From Sanguibacter keddieii DSM 10542 (GTDB lineage: Bacteria > Actinomycetota > Actinomycetes > Actinomycetales > Cellulomonadaceae): a DNA stretch of 64,000 nucleotides. Below the pieces are notes generated by a model, which worked only from the letters and a program-made list of their open reading frames with translations, was not told where the DNA came from and made no database searches. Shown here in pieces: positions 23,578 through 32,786 of this stretch. The first letter of the stretch is position 1, and the number at the start of each line of letters is the position of its first letter. Both the position numbers and the translations under genes were made by a program. Location: positions 3,472,001 through 3,536,000 of the forward strand of contig NC_013521.1 of NCBI RefSeq assembly GCF_000024925.1, read 5' to 3'.

Positions 23578-25254
23578 ATGCCTGACGGCCCACTCATCGT
23601 CCAGAGCGACAAGTCCCTGCTGCTCGAGGTCGACCACCCGCAGTCGGACGCCGCGCGGCGAGCGATCGCCCCGTTCGCGGAGCTCGAGCGCGCCCCCGAG
23701 CACGTGCACACCTACCGGCTGACCCCGCTGGGTCTGTGGAACGCCCGGGCGGCGGGGCACGACGCCGAGCAGGTCGTCAACGTGCTGCTGGCCTTCAGCC
23801 GCTACGCGGTGCCGCACGCGCTCCTGGTCGACGTGGCCGAGACCATGTCGCGCTACGGCCGTCTGACCCTGTCGAAGCACCCGGTGCACGGCCTGGTCCT
23901 GGAGACGACGGACCGCGCTGTCCTCGCCGAGGTGATGAAGTCGAAGCGGACGGCCGGGCTCTTCGGCGAGCGCATCGACGACGACACGGTCCAGGTGCAC
24001 GCCTCGGAGCGCGGTCACCTCAAGCAGGTGCTGCTCAAGCTCGGGTGGCCGGCCGAGGACCTCGCGGGCTACGTCGACGGCGAGAAGCACCCGATCGACC
24101 TCAGCCCGACGGACCCGGGGCACGACGACAAGCCCTGGGAGATGCGTCCGTACCAGCAGCAGGCGGTCGACGGCTTCTGGCACGGCGGCAGCGGTGTCGT
24201 GGTGCTGCCCTGCGGCGCCGGCAAGACCATCGTCGGTGCCGGTGCCATGGCACGGTCGGGCACCACGACGCTGATCCTCGTGACCAACACGGTGTCGGCG
24301 CGGCAGTGGCGCGACGAGCTGGTGCGCCGCACGACCCTCACCGAGGACGAGATCGGCGAGTACTCCGGTGCCCGCAAGGAGATCCGCCCGGTGACCATCG
24401 CGACCTACCAGGTGCTCACCACCAAGCGGAAGGGCGTCTACACGCACCTCGAGCTGCTCGACGCCCGCGACTGGGGTCTCGTGGTCTACGACGAGGTCCA
24501 CCTGCTACCCGCGCCGATCTTCCGCATGACGGCGGACCTCCAGGCGCGCCGCCGGCTCGGACTGACGGCGACGCTCGTGCGCGAGGACGGCCGCGAGGAC
24601 GAGGTGTTCTCCCTCATCGGGCCCAAGCGCTACGACGCCCCGTGGAAGGACATCGAGGCGCAGGGCTACATCGCGCCCGCGGACTGCGTCGAGGTGCGGC
24701 TCACGCTGCCCGAGCGCGACCGCATGCTCTACGCGACGGCCGAGCCGGAGGACAAGTACCGGCTGGCGGCGTGCGCGCCGGGCAAGAACGCCATCGTCGA
24801 GCGTCTCGTCGCGCTGCACGAGGGCGACCCGACGCTCGTCATCGGGCAGTACATCGACCAGCTCGAGGAGCTCGGCGAGCACCTGGGCGCTCCGGTCATC
24901 ACCGGGGCGACGACGGTCAAGGAGCGGCAGCGGTTGTTCGACGCCTTCCGGACCGGCGAGATCACCAAGCTCGTGGTGAGCAAGGTCGCGAACTTCTCGA
25001 TCGACCTGCCCGAGGCCTCGGTGGCCATCCAGGTGTCGGGGTCCTTCGGGTCCCGGCAGGAGGAGGCCCAGCGCCTCGGCCGCGTCATGCGCCCCAAGGC
25101 CGACGGGCGCACCGCGCACTTCTACGCGGTGGTCGCGCGCGACACCGTCGACCAGGAGTTCGCCGCGCACCGCCAGCGCTTCCTCGCCGAGCAGGGCTAC
25201 GCGTACCGCATCGTCGACGCGGACGACATCGAGCACGTCCGCGACGACCACTGA
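23578..25254 (+). CDS. XPB/ERCC3-type DNA helicase
   Basis: Superfamily 2 DNA-dependent ATPase/helicase related to eukaryotic XPB, of 558 residues. Visible: Walker A PCGAGKT (211-217), motif Ia LVTNTVSARQWRDEL, DEVH box (305-308), motif III GLTATLVREDGRE, and motif VI QEEAQRLGRVMRPK (about 494-507). The N-terminal 180 residues are the damage-recognition/helicase-associated region of bacterial XPB. CAGGGAGA lies 8 bases before the ATG. A likely role is DNA repair or remodelling with the preceding protein; the bacterial function is not firmly known. A terminator hairpin follows. Confidence 0.93.
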   Translation: MPDGPLIVQSDKSLLLEVDHPQSDAARRAIAPFAELERAPEHVHTYRLTPLGLWNARAAGHDAEQVVNVLLAFSRYAVPHALLVDVAETMSRYGRLTLSKHPVHGLVLETTDRAVLAEVMKSKRTAGLFGERIDDDTVQVHASERGHLKQVLLKLGWPAEDLAGYVDGEKHPIDLSPTDPGHDDKPWEMRPYQQQAVDGFWHGGSGVVVLPCGAGKTIVGAGAMARSGTTTLILVTNTVSARQWRDELVRRTTLTEDEIGEYSGARKEIRPVTIATYQVLTTKRKGVYTHLELLDARDWGLVVYDEVHLLPAPIFRMTADLQARRRLGLTATLVREDGREDEVFSLIGPKRYDAPWKDIEAQGYIAPADCVEVRLTLPERDRMLYATAEPEDKYRLAACAPGKNAIVERLVALHEGDPTLVIGQYIDQLEELGEHLGAPVITGATTVKERQRLFDAFRTGEITKLVVSKVANFSIDLPEASVAIQVSGSFGSRQEEAQRLGRVMRPKADGRTAHFYAVVARDTVDQEFAAHRQRFLAEQGYAYRIVDADDIEHVRDDH

Positions 25255-25289
25255 GCGACTCGTCCCCGCAGCCTGACCCCTGCACGACG

Positions 25290-25334
25290 GACCCCGGTCG
25301 ACCGCCTCTCCCCACGAGCCGGTCGGCCGGGGTC
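25290..25334 (+). terminator. Hairpin terminator after the XPB helicase gene
   Basis: A 15-bp stem (25290-25304 with 25320-25334, one G-U pair) with a 15-base loop, starting 35 bases after the stop codon. TTCTGC follows. Confidence 0.65.
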
Positions 25335-25483
25335 TTCTGCGTCTCCGAGACGTCCGTCCCTCGACCGGGGGCTCCAGCCTCGCCGCTGGCGCCGCCCCCT
25401 GCCCCGGTCTCCTCCCCTGGTCGCGGCCGATCTCGGGCGCTGACCACGTTGCGGTCTCCTCGCAGGTAGCAGAGGATCACAGG

Positions 25484-27568
25484 GTGGACTCAGCGCGTGC
25501 GTACCCGACCGTCCTGGACCCGGCTGCGCCCCGAGCGCTGGCCCGACGCGGGACGGACGGACCGGTCGCGCGGCTGACCGCCCTGGTGGCGACCCTGTGC
25601 CTCACGCTCCTCGCTCTCCTCACGGTCGTGGTCACGCCGTCGGCAGCGCGCGCCGACGAGCCGCTCGACCTGCCGTCGGAGATCACCGACACCGCCGGCG
25701 TCCTCGACACCGACGCGGTGCAGTCCGCCCTCGTCGAGCTGCGGAGCGACACCGACCAGCAGCTGTTCGTCGCCTTCGTCCCCTCCTTCGACGGCACGGA
25801 CGGGCCCGCCTGGGCGCAGCAGACCTACGACCTGTCGGGCATGGGGACCAACGACGTGCTGCTCGCCGTGGCCGTCGACGACCGTCGCTACGCCCTGTAC
25901 GTGGGCTCGGGGAACCCCGTCACCGACGCGCAGCTGGACGCGGTCGAGATCGCGGTCGAGGACCGCCTCGCCGAGGACGACTGGACCGGTGGCGCGGTCG
26001 CCGCGGCCGACACCCTGCGGTCTGAGCTCACGGGCGGGTCGGGGACGAGCGCCGTCTCGGTGCTGCTCGTCGGCGGTCTGGTGGTCATCGCCCTGATCGC
26101 CCTCGTCGCCTGGGCGGCGAGCAGGCGTCGCCGCAGCGCGGGCAACCCGGCCGAAGGTCAGCTCTCGACCCTGTCGACGGACGAGCTCGAGCGGCGGGCC
26201 AGCAGCTCGCTGGTGGCCGTCGACGACGACCTGAAGAACGCCGAGCAGGAGCTCGGGTTCGCGCAGGCGCAGTTCGGCCCCGAGGCCACAGACGCCTTCG
26301 CGGCCGCGCTGCAGCAGTCGAAGGCGAAGGTCACGCGGGCCTTCACGCTGCGCCAGCAGCTCGACGACCACGCCCCCGAGGCCGAGCCCCAGAAGCGCGT
26401 CCTGCTCGCGGAGATCGTCACCCTGTGCCAGGACGTCACGGAGACCCTCGAGGCGGAGTCCGAGCAGTTCGCCGCGCTGCGCGACCTGCAGGCGACGGTC
26501 CCCCAGGTGCTCGCCGAGACGCGCGAGCGCATCGCCACGACCCGGGCGCGGACCGAGCCGGCCCGGGGCACGCTCTCGACCCTCGCCGTGAGCTACCCGG
26601 CGGCGGCGCTCGCCTCCGTGACGGGCAACCCCGACCAGGCGCTGCGCCTGCTCGACGCGGCGGGCGACTCGGTCACCTCGGGCGAGGCAGCCGTGACCGG
26701 CGGCGACCGCGCGACCGCCGTGGCGCACTCCCGTGCCGCGTCGCAGGCGGTCGCCCAGGCCTCGACGCTGCTCGACGCCGTCGAGTCGGCCGGGTCGGAC
26801 CTCGCGAGCGCGGGCCCCCGGCTCGACGCCGCCCTGACCTCGATCTCCTCGGACATCGCCGACGCCGACCGGCTCGGGGCGGGCGACCCCGCCGTCGGCG
26901 CGGCGGCCGAGCGCGCACGCGCGGTGGTCGCGCAGGCGCAGACCGCGCGCCAGGGCGGCGACCCGCTCGCGGCGGTCCGCGACGTCACCGAGGCCGAGGC
27001 GGCGCTCGACGCGGCGCTCGCCCCGCGCCGCGAGGCCGCCGAGCAGCGCACCCGCGCGACGGCCCTGCTCACCGAGACCCTCGGTCGCGTCGGCTCGCAG
27101 ATCCGGTCCGTCTCCGACTTCGTCGCCACGCGCAAGGGTGCCGTCGGCCCCGAGGCGCGCACCCGGCTCTCCGAGGCGTCACGCCTGCACGACGAGGCAC
27201 GCGCCCTGGCCGCCACCGACCCCGTCGCGGCGCTCGACACCGCGACCCGCTGCGAGCACCTGGTGCAGTCCGCCCAGCAGCTCGCCCAGGCCGACGTGCA
27301 GTCCTGGGAGAACCGCCAGGGCCCCGGGAGCGGCGGCACGAACGTCGGCGGGATGATCCTCGGCGGCATCCTCGTCGACTCGATCCTGCGCGGCGGCTCC
27401 GGCCGCGGCGGAGGGTTCGGGGGCGGTGGCGGCTTCGGGGGCGGCTTCGGCGGCGGAGGCTTCGGCGGCGGCTCGAGCCGCAGCGGCGGCCGCAGCCGGG
27501 GTGGCGGCTTCGGCGGGGGCGGTGGCAGCCGAGGCGGCGGCGGACGCAGCCGCGGCGGACGCTTCTGA
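25484..27568 (+). CDS. TPM-domain membrane protein with Gly-rich tail
   Basis: A 694-residue exported/membrane protein starting with GTG (VDSARAYPT). It has a signal peptide/first helix at about 30-58 (LTALVATLCLTLLALLTVVVTPSAARA), a TPM domain at about 65-180 (DTAGVLDTDAVQSALVELRSDTDQQLFVAFV, GTNDVLLAVAVDDRRYALYVG), a second membrane helix at about 187-207, a long cytoplasmic coiled-coil region (about 225-600) and a C-terminal tail of Gly, Phe, Arg and Ser repeats (FGGGGGFGGGFGG type). Orientation suggests TPM outside and coiled coil inside. The next gene encodes PspA, so membrane-stress or photosystem-assembly-like remodelling is the usual association; function here is inferred. Confidence 0.88.
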   Translation: MDSARAYPTVLDPAAPRALARRGTDGPVARLTALVATLCLTLLALLTVVVTPSAARADEPLDLPSEITDTAGVLDTDAVQSALVELRSDTDQQLFVAFVPSFDGTDGPAWAQQTYDLSGMGTNDVLLAVAVDDRRYALYVGSGNPVTDAQLDAVEIAVEDRLAEDDWTGGAVAAADTLRSELTGGSGTSAVSVLLVGGLVVIALIALVAWAASRRRRSAGNPAEGQLSTLSTDELERRASSSLVAVDDDLKNAEQELGFAQAQFGPEATDAFAAALQQSKAKVTRAFTLRQQLDDHAPEAEPQKRVLLAEIVTLCQDVTETLEAESEQFAALRDLQATVPQVLAETRERIATTRARTEPARGTLSTLAVSYPAAALASVTGNPDQALRLLDAAGDSVTSGEAAVTGGDRATAVAHSRAASQAVAQASTLLDAVESAGSDLASAGPRLDAALTSISSDIADADRLGAGDPAVGAAAERARAVVAQAQTARQGGDPLAAVRDVTEAEAALDAALAPRREAAEQRTRATALLTETLGRVGSQIRSVSDFVATRKGAVGPEARTRLSEASRLHDEARALAATDPVAALDTATRCEHLVQSAQQLAQADVQSWENRQGPGSGGTNVGGMILGGILVDSILRGGSGRGGGFGGGGGFGGGFGGGGFGGGSSRSGGRSRGGGFGGGGGSRGGGGRSRGGRF

Positions 27569-27663
27569 CCCGCACCGCACCAGACCAGGCACCGCACGAC
27601 TCGTCTCGGCTCAGGTCGAGACATCTCTACACAGGCAGCGCACACGAGAGAGAAGGCAGGCAC

Positions 27664-28434
27664 ATGGCACAGAAGCAGAGCATCTTCGGACGGGTCGCGC
27701 AGCTGGCGAAGGCGAACATCAACGCCCTCCTCGACGGGGCGGAGGACCCGCAGAAGATGCTGGACCAGCTGGTCCGCGACTACACCAACAACATCGCGGA
27801 GGCCGAGCAGGCCGTCGCGCTGACCATCGGCAACCTGCGGCTCGCCGAGCAGGACTACAACGAGGACGTCGCCGCCGTGCAGGAGTGGGGCGGCAAGGCC
27901 GTCGCCGCGTCGCAGCGCGCCGACCAGTACCGCTCGGCCGGCAACGCCGCGGACGCGGACAAGTTCGACAACCTCGCGAAGATCGCCCTGCAGAAGCAGA
28001 TCGACGCCGAGACCGAGGTCCGCCAGTCCGAGCCGTCGATCACCTCGCAGCGCGAGACGGTCGAGAAGCTCAAGACGGGCCTCGTCCAGATGAAGTCGAA
28101 GCTGGCCGACCTCAAGTCCCGGCGCGACTCGCTCGTGGCCCGGCAGAAGACCGCCGAGGCGCAGCAGACGGTGCAGGGCGCGCTCAGCTCGATCAACGTC
28201 CTCGACCCGACGAGCGAGATCTCGCGGTTCGAGGAGAAGGTGCGCCGCGAGGAGGCCAAGGCGATCGGCCAGGCCGAGGTCGCGGCGTCGTCCCTCGACG
28301 CGCAGTTCGAGGAGCTCGAGGCGTCAGGCGCCCAGATCGAGATCGAGGCTCGGCTCGCCGCGCTGAAGTCCGGCAGCAGCGCGGGGACGCCGCAGATCAG
28401 CAGCACCCCGGTCACACCCTCGATCGAGGGCTGA
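27664..28434 (+). CDS. PspA/IM30 family phage-shock protein
   Basis: A 256-residue ESCRT-III-like protein that coats and repairs the inner membrane and, in many bacteria, controls the stress regulator. It is almost entirely helical, with the family start SIFGRVAQLAKANINALLDGAEDPQKMLDQLVRDY (amphipathic first helix) and the long hairpin with KIALQKQIDAETEVRQSE and DPTSEISRFEEKVRREEAKAIGQAEV. A GAAGGCAGG region precedes the ATG. It follows the TPM gene by 95 bases and probably shares its transcript. A hairpin terminator follows. Confidence 0.95.
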   Translation: MAQKQSIFGRVAQLAKANINALLDGAEDPQKMLDQLVRDYTNNIAEAEQAVALTIGNLRLAEQDYNEDVAAVQEWGGKAVAASQRADQYRSAGNAADADKFDNLAKIALQKQIDAETEVRQSEPSITSQRETVEKLKTGLVQMKSKLADLKSRRDSLVARQKTAEAQQTVQGALSSINVLDPTSEISRFEEKVRREEAKAIGQAEVAASSLDAQFEELEASGAQIEIEARLAALKSGSSAGTPQISSTPVTPSIEG

Positions 28435-28494
28435 CCCGAACAGCCTGCAGAGCCAGCGGTCCGCGCCCAGAGCGACCGCGCTCAGACCGACGGG

Positions 28495-28527
28495 GGGCCC
28501 GCAGTCGTCACCGACGACCGCGGGCCC
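28495..28527. terminator. Bidirectional hairpin between pspA and the amidotransferase gene
   Basis: A 15-bp stem (28495-28509 with 28513-28527) with one mismatch and a 3-base loop, 60 bases after the PspA stop and before the convergent gene. Confidence 0.6.
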
Positions 28528-28556
28528 TCCGCACGTCACCTCAGGGCTCGTCACCC

Positions 28557-28590
28557 CTCAGAGCACGTCGCTCCTCAGAGCACGTCGCTC
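28557..28590. repeat. Two 17-bp tandem repeats
   Basis: Two exact copies of a 17-base unit starting CTCAGAGCACG abut the stop codon of the leftward amidotransferase gene, where a third, partial copy begins. Non-coding on the evidence here. Confidence 0.75.
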
Positions 28591-28591
28591 C

Positions 28592-29338
28592 TCAGACGAG
28601 CGCCGACTCCGGACGGGCGGCGAGGACCTGTCCGACGAAGGCGCGGGCGAGCTCGGCGCCGTTCGTCTCGGTCCGCTCCTGCGCCTCGGCGAGGCTCGCG
28701 AGGGCCGCGTCGCGGTCCTCTGCGTCGGCGTCGGCGAGCCAGTGCTCGACGAGCGCCGCGTCGGCCTCGGGGTGGAACTGCACGGCGAGCGCAGACCCCA
28801 GGCGGAAGGCCTGGAAGGGGTACATGTTCGACGAGGCGAGCCAGACGGCGTCCTGCGGGAGCTCGCTCACGGCGTCGGCGTGGCTCGTCGGGTACACCGA
28901 CGCGCGGCCGCCGACCTCGGCTGCGGCGCGTGCGGCGGCGCCGACCACCACGTCGGTCTTGGCCTCGGGGCGCCAGAAGATGCGGACGGCCCCGGCCTCA
29001 CGGCCGGGAGGTGCGGCGACGGTGACCTGCCCGCCGCCGGCGACGGCGAGGAGCTGGGCTCCGAGGCAGACCGCGAGGGTGGGGACGCCCGACGTGGCGG
29101 CGTCGAGGAGCAGCGAGCGCAGGCCGGGCAGCCAGGGCGTCGTGTCGTCGTCGTAGGCGGAGGCGTGGCCACCGAGGACGACGAGGCCCGCGCCGAGGTC
29201 GTCGACCGCGGGCAGCGGCTCGCCCGCGTGGGCGCGGACGGTGCGCACGGCGAGCCCGGCGTCGGCGAGGTGGTCGCCGAAGGAGCCGAGGGGGACGTCG
29301 GGGGCGTTCTCGATCACGGTCACGTGTGCTGCAGTCAT
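28592..29338 (-). CDS. Class I glutamine amidotransferase-like protein
   Basis: A 248-residue protein with the class I amidotransferase triad: nucleophile Cys91 in LAVCLGAQLLAVAGGG, His189 and Glu191 in QFHPEAD, and an oxyanion GGH (57-59). It resembles stand-alone GMP synthase-like amidotransferases such as those acting in stress or polyamine catabolism. Partner enzyme and substrate are not evident. The ATG at 29338 is chosen for AAGGA about 9 bases upstream; in-frame upstream sequence is Arg/Pro-rich and not family-like. The 293-base gap to the divergent NYN gene shows no other gene. Confidence 0.85.
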   Translation of the reverse strand: MTAAHVTVIENAPDVPLGSFGDHLADAGLAVRTVRAHAGEPLPAVDDLGAGLVVLGGHASAYDDDTTPWLPGLRSLLLDAATSGVPTLAVCLGAQLLAVAGGGQVTVAAPPGREAGAVRIFWRPEAKTDVVVGAAARAAAEVGGRASVYPTSHADAVSELPQDAVWLASSNMYPFQAFRLGSALAVQFHPEADAALVEHWLADADAEDRDAALASLAEAQERTETNGAELARAFVGQVLAARPESALV

Positions 29339-29619
29339 CAGAATCATCCTTGGGCTGGTGCACCGACGGTGCAGTGGCAGGAAGAAACGGTGGTCAGCAG
29401 CGCTGGTGACCGCTCGCCTGGGGGGCGAGTCCATCTGCACACGGTACGGCGACCGGCGGCAGGTCCCAAACGTCGAGGTCAGATCGTTACCATCTGGGAG
29501 CCGATCGCGCACCCGGGAGCGCTCCAGACCACCCGCAGGCGCACCCTGGTGCGCCCCGCCGGGCTCCGTGCCGCACTCCCGGACAGCACCTGGATGCCCC
29601 CTGGCCAGCCTCCACGCCC

Positions 29620-29625
29620 TACAGT
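29620..29625 (+). promoter_or_regulatory. -10 element of the NYN gene (leaderless)
   Basis: TACAGT ends 6 bases before the ATG at 29632, with no ribosome site between. Confidence 0.5.
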
Positions 29626-29631
29626 GAGGGC

Positions 29632-30210
29632 ATGTCCGGCTCAGAACAGCGCACCGCGCGCCCCACGTACCTGCTCGTCGACGGCGAGAACATCGACGCC
29701 ACGCTCGGGATGAACGTCCTGGGGCACCGCCCCGCCCCCGAGGAGCGCCCCCGCTGGGACCGCATCTCGGAGTTCGCGCAGACGCTGTGGGGCCAGCCCG
29801 TCACACCGCTGTTCTTCCTCAACGCCTCGTCCGGGCAGATGCCGATGCCCTTCGTCCAGGCGCTGCTCGCCATGGGCTACCGGCCCATCCCGCTGGCCGG
29901 TGCGAGCCACGAGAAGGTCGTGGACATCGGTATCCAGCGCACCCTCGAGGCGATCAAGGACGTCGACGGCGACGTCCTCCTCGCCAGCCACGACGGCGAC
30001 TTCCTGCCGCAGGTCGAGGCGCTCCTCGACGGCGAGCGCCGCGTGGGGCTCATGTGCTTCCGCGAGTTCGTCAACGGGCGCCTCAACGAGCTGAGCGCCC
30101 GCGGGCTCGAGTTCTTCGACCTCGAGGAGACCGTCGGGGCCTTCACGACGCCGCTGCCGCGCGTGCGCATCATCCCGATCGAGGAGTTCGACCCGCTGCG
30201 CTACATCTGA
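29632..30210 (+). CDS. NYN domain (PIN-like) protein
   Basis: A 192-residue protein with a NYN/LabA-type nuclease fold. Residues 12-20 (YLLVDGENI) and 118-130 (DVLLASHDGDFLP) carry the conserved Asp cluster that binds metal in PIN-like RNases; TLEAIKDVDG lies between. A PIN-like RNase activity is expected from the fold and not shown. The C-terminal 25 residues (PRVRIIPIEEFDPLRYI) are conserved-looking. It is upstream of the two-component system but probably separately transcribed. Confidence 0.85.
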   Translation: MSGSEQRTARPTYLLVDGENIDATLGMNVLGHRPAPEERPRWDRISEFAQTLWGQPVTPLFFLNASSGQMPMPFVQALLAMGYRPIPLAGASHEKVVDIGIQRTLEAIKDVDGDVLLASHDGDFLPQVEALLDGERRVGLMCFREFVNGRLNELSARGLEFFDLEETVGAFTTPLPRVRIIPIEEFDPLRYI

Positions 30211-30267
30211 GCCGGGCCGACACGGGACGACCCAGCCTGTTCTCAGGCAGCACTCAGCGAACGGTCG

Positions 30268-30273
30268 CACACT
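30268..30273 (+). promoter_or_regulatory. -10-like element of the response regulator gene
   Basis: CACACT ends 6 bases before the ATG at 30280, the same layout as TACACT at 18242 and TACAGT at 29620. Its first base is non-consensus, so it is weaker. Confidence 0.35.
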
Positions 30274-30279
30274 GGTGGC

Positions 30280-30999
30280 ATGACCGAACCCGAGGCACGT
30301 CTCGTCGTGGTCGACGACGAGCCGAACATCCGTGAGCTGCTCGCGACCTCGTTGCGCTTCGCCGGCTTCGAGGTCTTCGCCGCCGAGGACGGCATGAGCG
30401 CGCTCAAGCTCGTCCGCGACACCGAGCCCGACCTCGTCGTGCTCGACGTGATGCTGCCCGACATGGACGGCTTCACCGTGACCCGTCGCATGCGCGAGAA
30501 GGGCCAGCACATGCCCGTGCTGTTCCTCACCGCGCGCGACGACACGCAGGACAAGATCACCGGGCTGACCGTGGGCGGCGACGACTACGTCACCAAGCCG
30601 TTCAGCCTCGAAGAGGTGGTCGCGCGGATCCGCGCCGTGCTGCGCCGCACCCACCCGACCCCGGTCGACGACGCGGTGCTGCGCTTCGCGGACCTCGAGC
30701 TCGACGACGACTCGCACGAGGTCCGCCGTGCGGGACGGGTCGTCGACCTGTCCCCCACCGAGTTCAAGCTGCTGCGCTACCTCATGCTCAACCCGGGCCG
30801 GGTGCTGTCGAAGGCGCAGATCCTCGACCACGTGTGGCAGTACGACTGGGGCGGCGACGCGAACATCGTCGAGTCCTACATCTCCTACCTGCGACGCAAG
30901 ATCGACAACGCGCCGCTCCCGGACGGCTCGACCCCCGAGCCGCTCATCGCGACCAAGCGAGGCGTCGGCTACCTGCTCCGCCAGCCGCCCAAGAGGTAG
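30280..30999 (+). CDS. OmpR/PhoB-type response regulator
   Basis: A 239-residue DNA-binding response regulator. The receiver has the acidic pair DDE (12-14), phospho-acceptor Asp56 in VVLDVMLPDMDG, Thr84 in FLTAR and Lys106 in DDYVTKPF. The C-terminal winged helix has LSPTEFKLLRYLMLNPGRVLSKAQILDHVWQYD and IESYISYLRRKID. It resembles TcrX/MprA-type regulators of actinobacteria. The histidine kinase gene starts 3 bases after its stop. The promoter context suggests a leaderless transcript. Confidence 0.95.
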   Translation: MTEPEARLVVVDDEPNIRELLATSLRFAGFEVFAAEDGMSALKLVRDTEPDLVVLDVMLPDMDGFTVTRRMREKGQHMPVLFLTARDDTQDKITGLTVGGDDYVTKPFSLEEVVARIRAVLRRTHPTPVDDAVLRFADLELDDDSHEVRRAGRVVDLSPTEFKLLRYLMLNPGRVLSKAQILDHVWQYDWGGDANIVESYISYLRRKIDNAPLPDGSTPEPLIATKRGVGYLLRQPPKR

Positions 31000-31001
31000 T
31001 C

Positions 31002-32675
31002 GTGGCACAACCCCGCGACCACGGCGGGACAGAGGGCATGCCCCCTGTCCCGCCGCCCCCGGGCGACGCCGGCGGCGCGACGCCGGACGACACCGGTGGC
31101 ACCGGGCCGGACAGCACCGGCTCCCCGTCTGACGAGCCCGCGAGCGCGAACCCCGGCAGCGCAGACCCCGACGCCGGAACGTACGTCGGCCCGGTGACCT
31201 CCCTGTGGGCGCGGACGCCGCTGCGGGTGCGCCTCATCAGCATCGTGACGATCATGCTGCTTACCGGTCTCGGCATCAGCATGATGCTCACCTCGACGGT
31301 GCTGTCGCGGTACCTCACGAACCAGCTGGACTCACAGCTCAGGGTGACGGTCGAGAACACCCAGGTGATCTCGCAGGCGATCGACCAGTTCCGGTCGAGC
31401 GGGCAGAGCTACCTGCCCAACGACTACTACATCCTCGCGTTCTTCGAGGAGGGCAGCAGCGTCACCTTCGTCAACTCCACGACGACGCAGAGGTACGGGG
31501 TCCCGGCGCTCACCGCCTACACCTTCGCCGGGAAGACGCAGCCCAGCACGGTCTTCACCATCAACTCGGTCGCCGTCGGCGACAACGGGGGCAGCAGCGA
31601 CTGGCGTGCCGTCGGCTTCACGTACCCCGACGGCGGCGTCAAGGGCTACCTCGCCGTCCCCCTCGAACCGGTCGAGCACACGGTGTCCCAGATCCAGCGC
31701 ATCCTGCTGGTCTCGACCCTCGTGCTGACCACCCTCGGCGGGGCGATCGGCTACGTGGCCATCCGCCGCTCGCTGCGCCCGCTGCACACCATCGAGCGCA
31801 CGGCGGCGCGCATCGCCGACGGTGACCTGAGCCAGCGCGTCCCGCAGGCGCCGCGGACCACCGAGGTCGGCAGCCTCGCGCACTCCCTCAACTCGATGCT
31901 CGCGCAGATCGAGCAGTCCTTCGACGCGCAGGAGGCCTCCGAGGCACGCATGCGGCGCTTCGTGTCGGACGCGAGCCACGAGCTGCGCACCCCGCTCGCG
32001 ACGGTGCGCGGGTACGGCGAGCTGTACCGCATGGGTGCGCTGACGACCCCCGAGGCGATGGACGACACCATGCGTCGTATCGAGGACTCGGCGACCCGCA
32101 TGGGCACCCTGGTCAACGACCTGCTCGCGCTCGCCCGGCTCGACGAGGGCCGGGCGGTCCGGACGGACCCCGTGGACCTGCGGGTGCTGGCCCGGGACTC
32201 CGTCGACGACCTGCACGCCCTCGACCCGAGCCGCACGGTGCGCCTCACCGCGCTCGACGGGGTCTCGCCGGCACCGCCGGCCACCGTGGTCGGCGACGAG
32301 GACCGGCTGCGACAGGTGCTCACCAACCTCATCGGCAACGTCGCCCGGCACACCCCGGCCGGTACCGCGGCCGAGATCGCCCTGGGTCCCTCGGCCGACG
32401 GCCGGTCGGTGGTCCTCGAGGTCCGTGACCACGGCGAGGGCATCCCCGAGGACCAGGCGCACCGGGTCTTCGAGCGGTTCTACCGGGCCGACTCCTCGCG
32501 GAACAGGTCGTCGGGCGGCTCCGGTCTCGGGATGGCGATCGTCGCCGCGATCGTCGGTGCGCACCAGGGCACCGTGACCGTGGACCGCACCCCGGGCGGG
32601 GGCCTCACGGTCCGCGCCGAGCTGCCTGCCTCTCGTGCCGACGGCGTCGCCCCGGTGCCCGCTCCCCCGTCGTGA
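31002..32675 (+). CDS. Sensor histidine kinase
   Basis: A 557-residue membrane kinase, partner of the preceding regulator. Residues 1-66 are a Pro/Gly/Asp-rich cytoplasmic segment. Membrane helices lie at about 78-100 and 233-254, bracketing an extracytoplasmic sensor of about 130 residues (LTAYTFAGKTQPSTVFTINSV region). A HAMP domain follows (RRSLRPLHTIERTAARIADGDLSQRV), then the H-box SDASHELRTPL (His326) and the ATPase motifs (NLIGNVARHTP; DHGEGIPEDQ; FERFYRADSS; GLGMAIV). The GTG start is chosen for AGAGG upstream and coupling to the regulator stop. Confidence 0.95.
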   Translation: MAQPRDHGGTEGMPPVPPPPGDAGGATPDDTGGTGPDSTGSPSDEPASANPGSADPDAGTYVGPVTSLWARTPLRVRLISIVTIMLLTGLGISMMLTSTVLSRYLTNQLDSQLRVTVENTQVISQAIDQFRSSGQSYLPNDYYILAFFEEGSSVTFVNSTTTQRYGVPALTAYTFAGKTQPSTVFTINSVAVGDNGGSSDWRAVGFTYPDGGVKGYLAVPLEPVEHTVSQIQRILLVSTLVLTTLGGAIGYVAIRRSLRPLHTIERTAARIADGDLSQRVPQAPRTTEVGSLAHSLNSMLAQIEQSFDAQEASEARMRRFVSDASHELRTPLATVRGYGELYRMGALTTPEAMDDTMRRIEDSATRMGTLVNDLLALARLDEGRAVRTDPVDLRVLARDSVDDLHALDPSRTVRLTALDGVSPAPPATVVGDEDRLRQVLTNLIGNVARHTPAGTAAEIALGPSADGRSVVLEVRDHGEGIPEDQAHRVFERFYRADSSRNRSSGGSGLGMAIVAAIVGAHQGTVTVDRTPGGGLTVRAELPASRADGVAPVPAPPS

Positions 32676-32786
32676 CCTGCGACGGTGCGCCAGCGGCGCA
32701 GAACGGGGCTAGCATTGCCGGTCGTCCCCGCCTCCGGCACCCGGGACACCCGTAGCAGTCCCCCAGACTCGTCGAAAGTATGGTTC

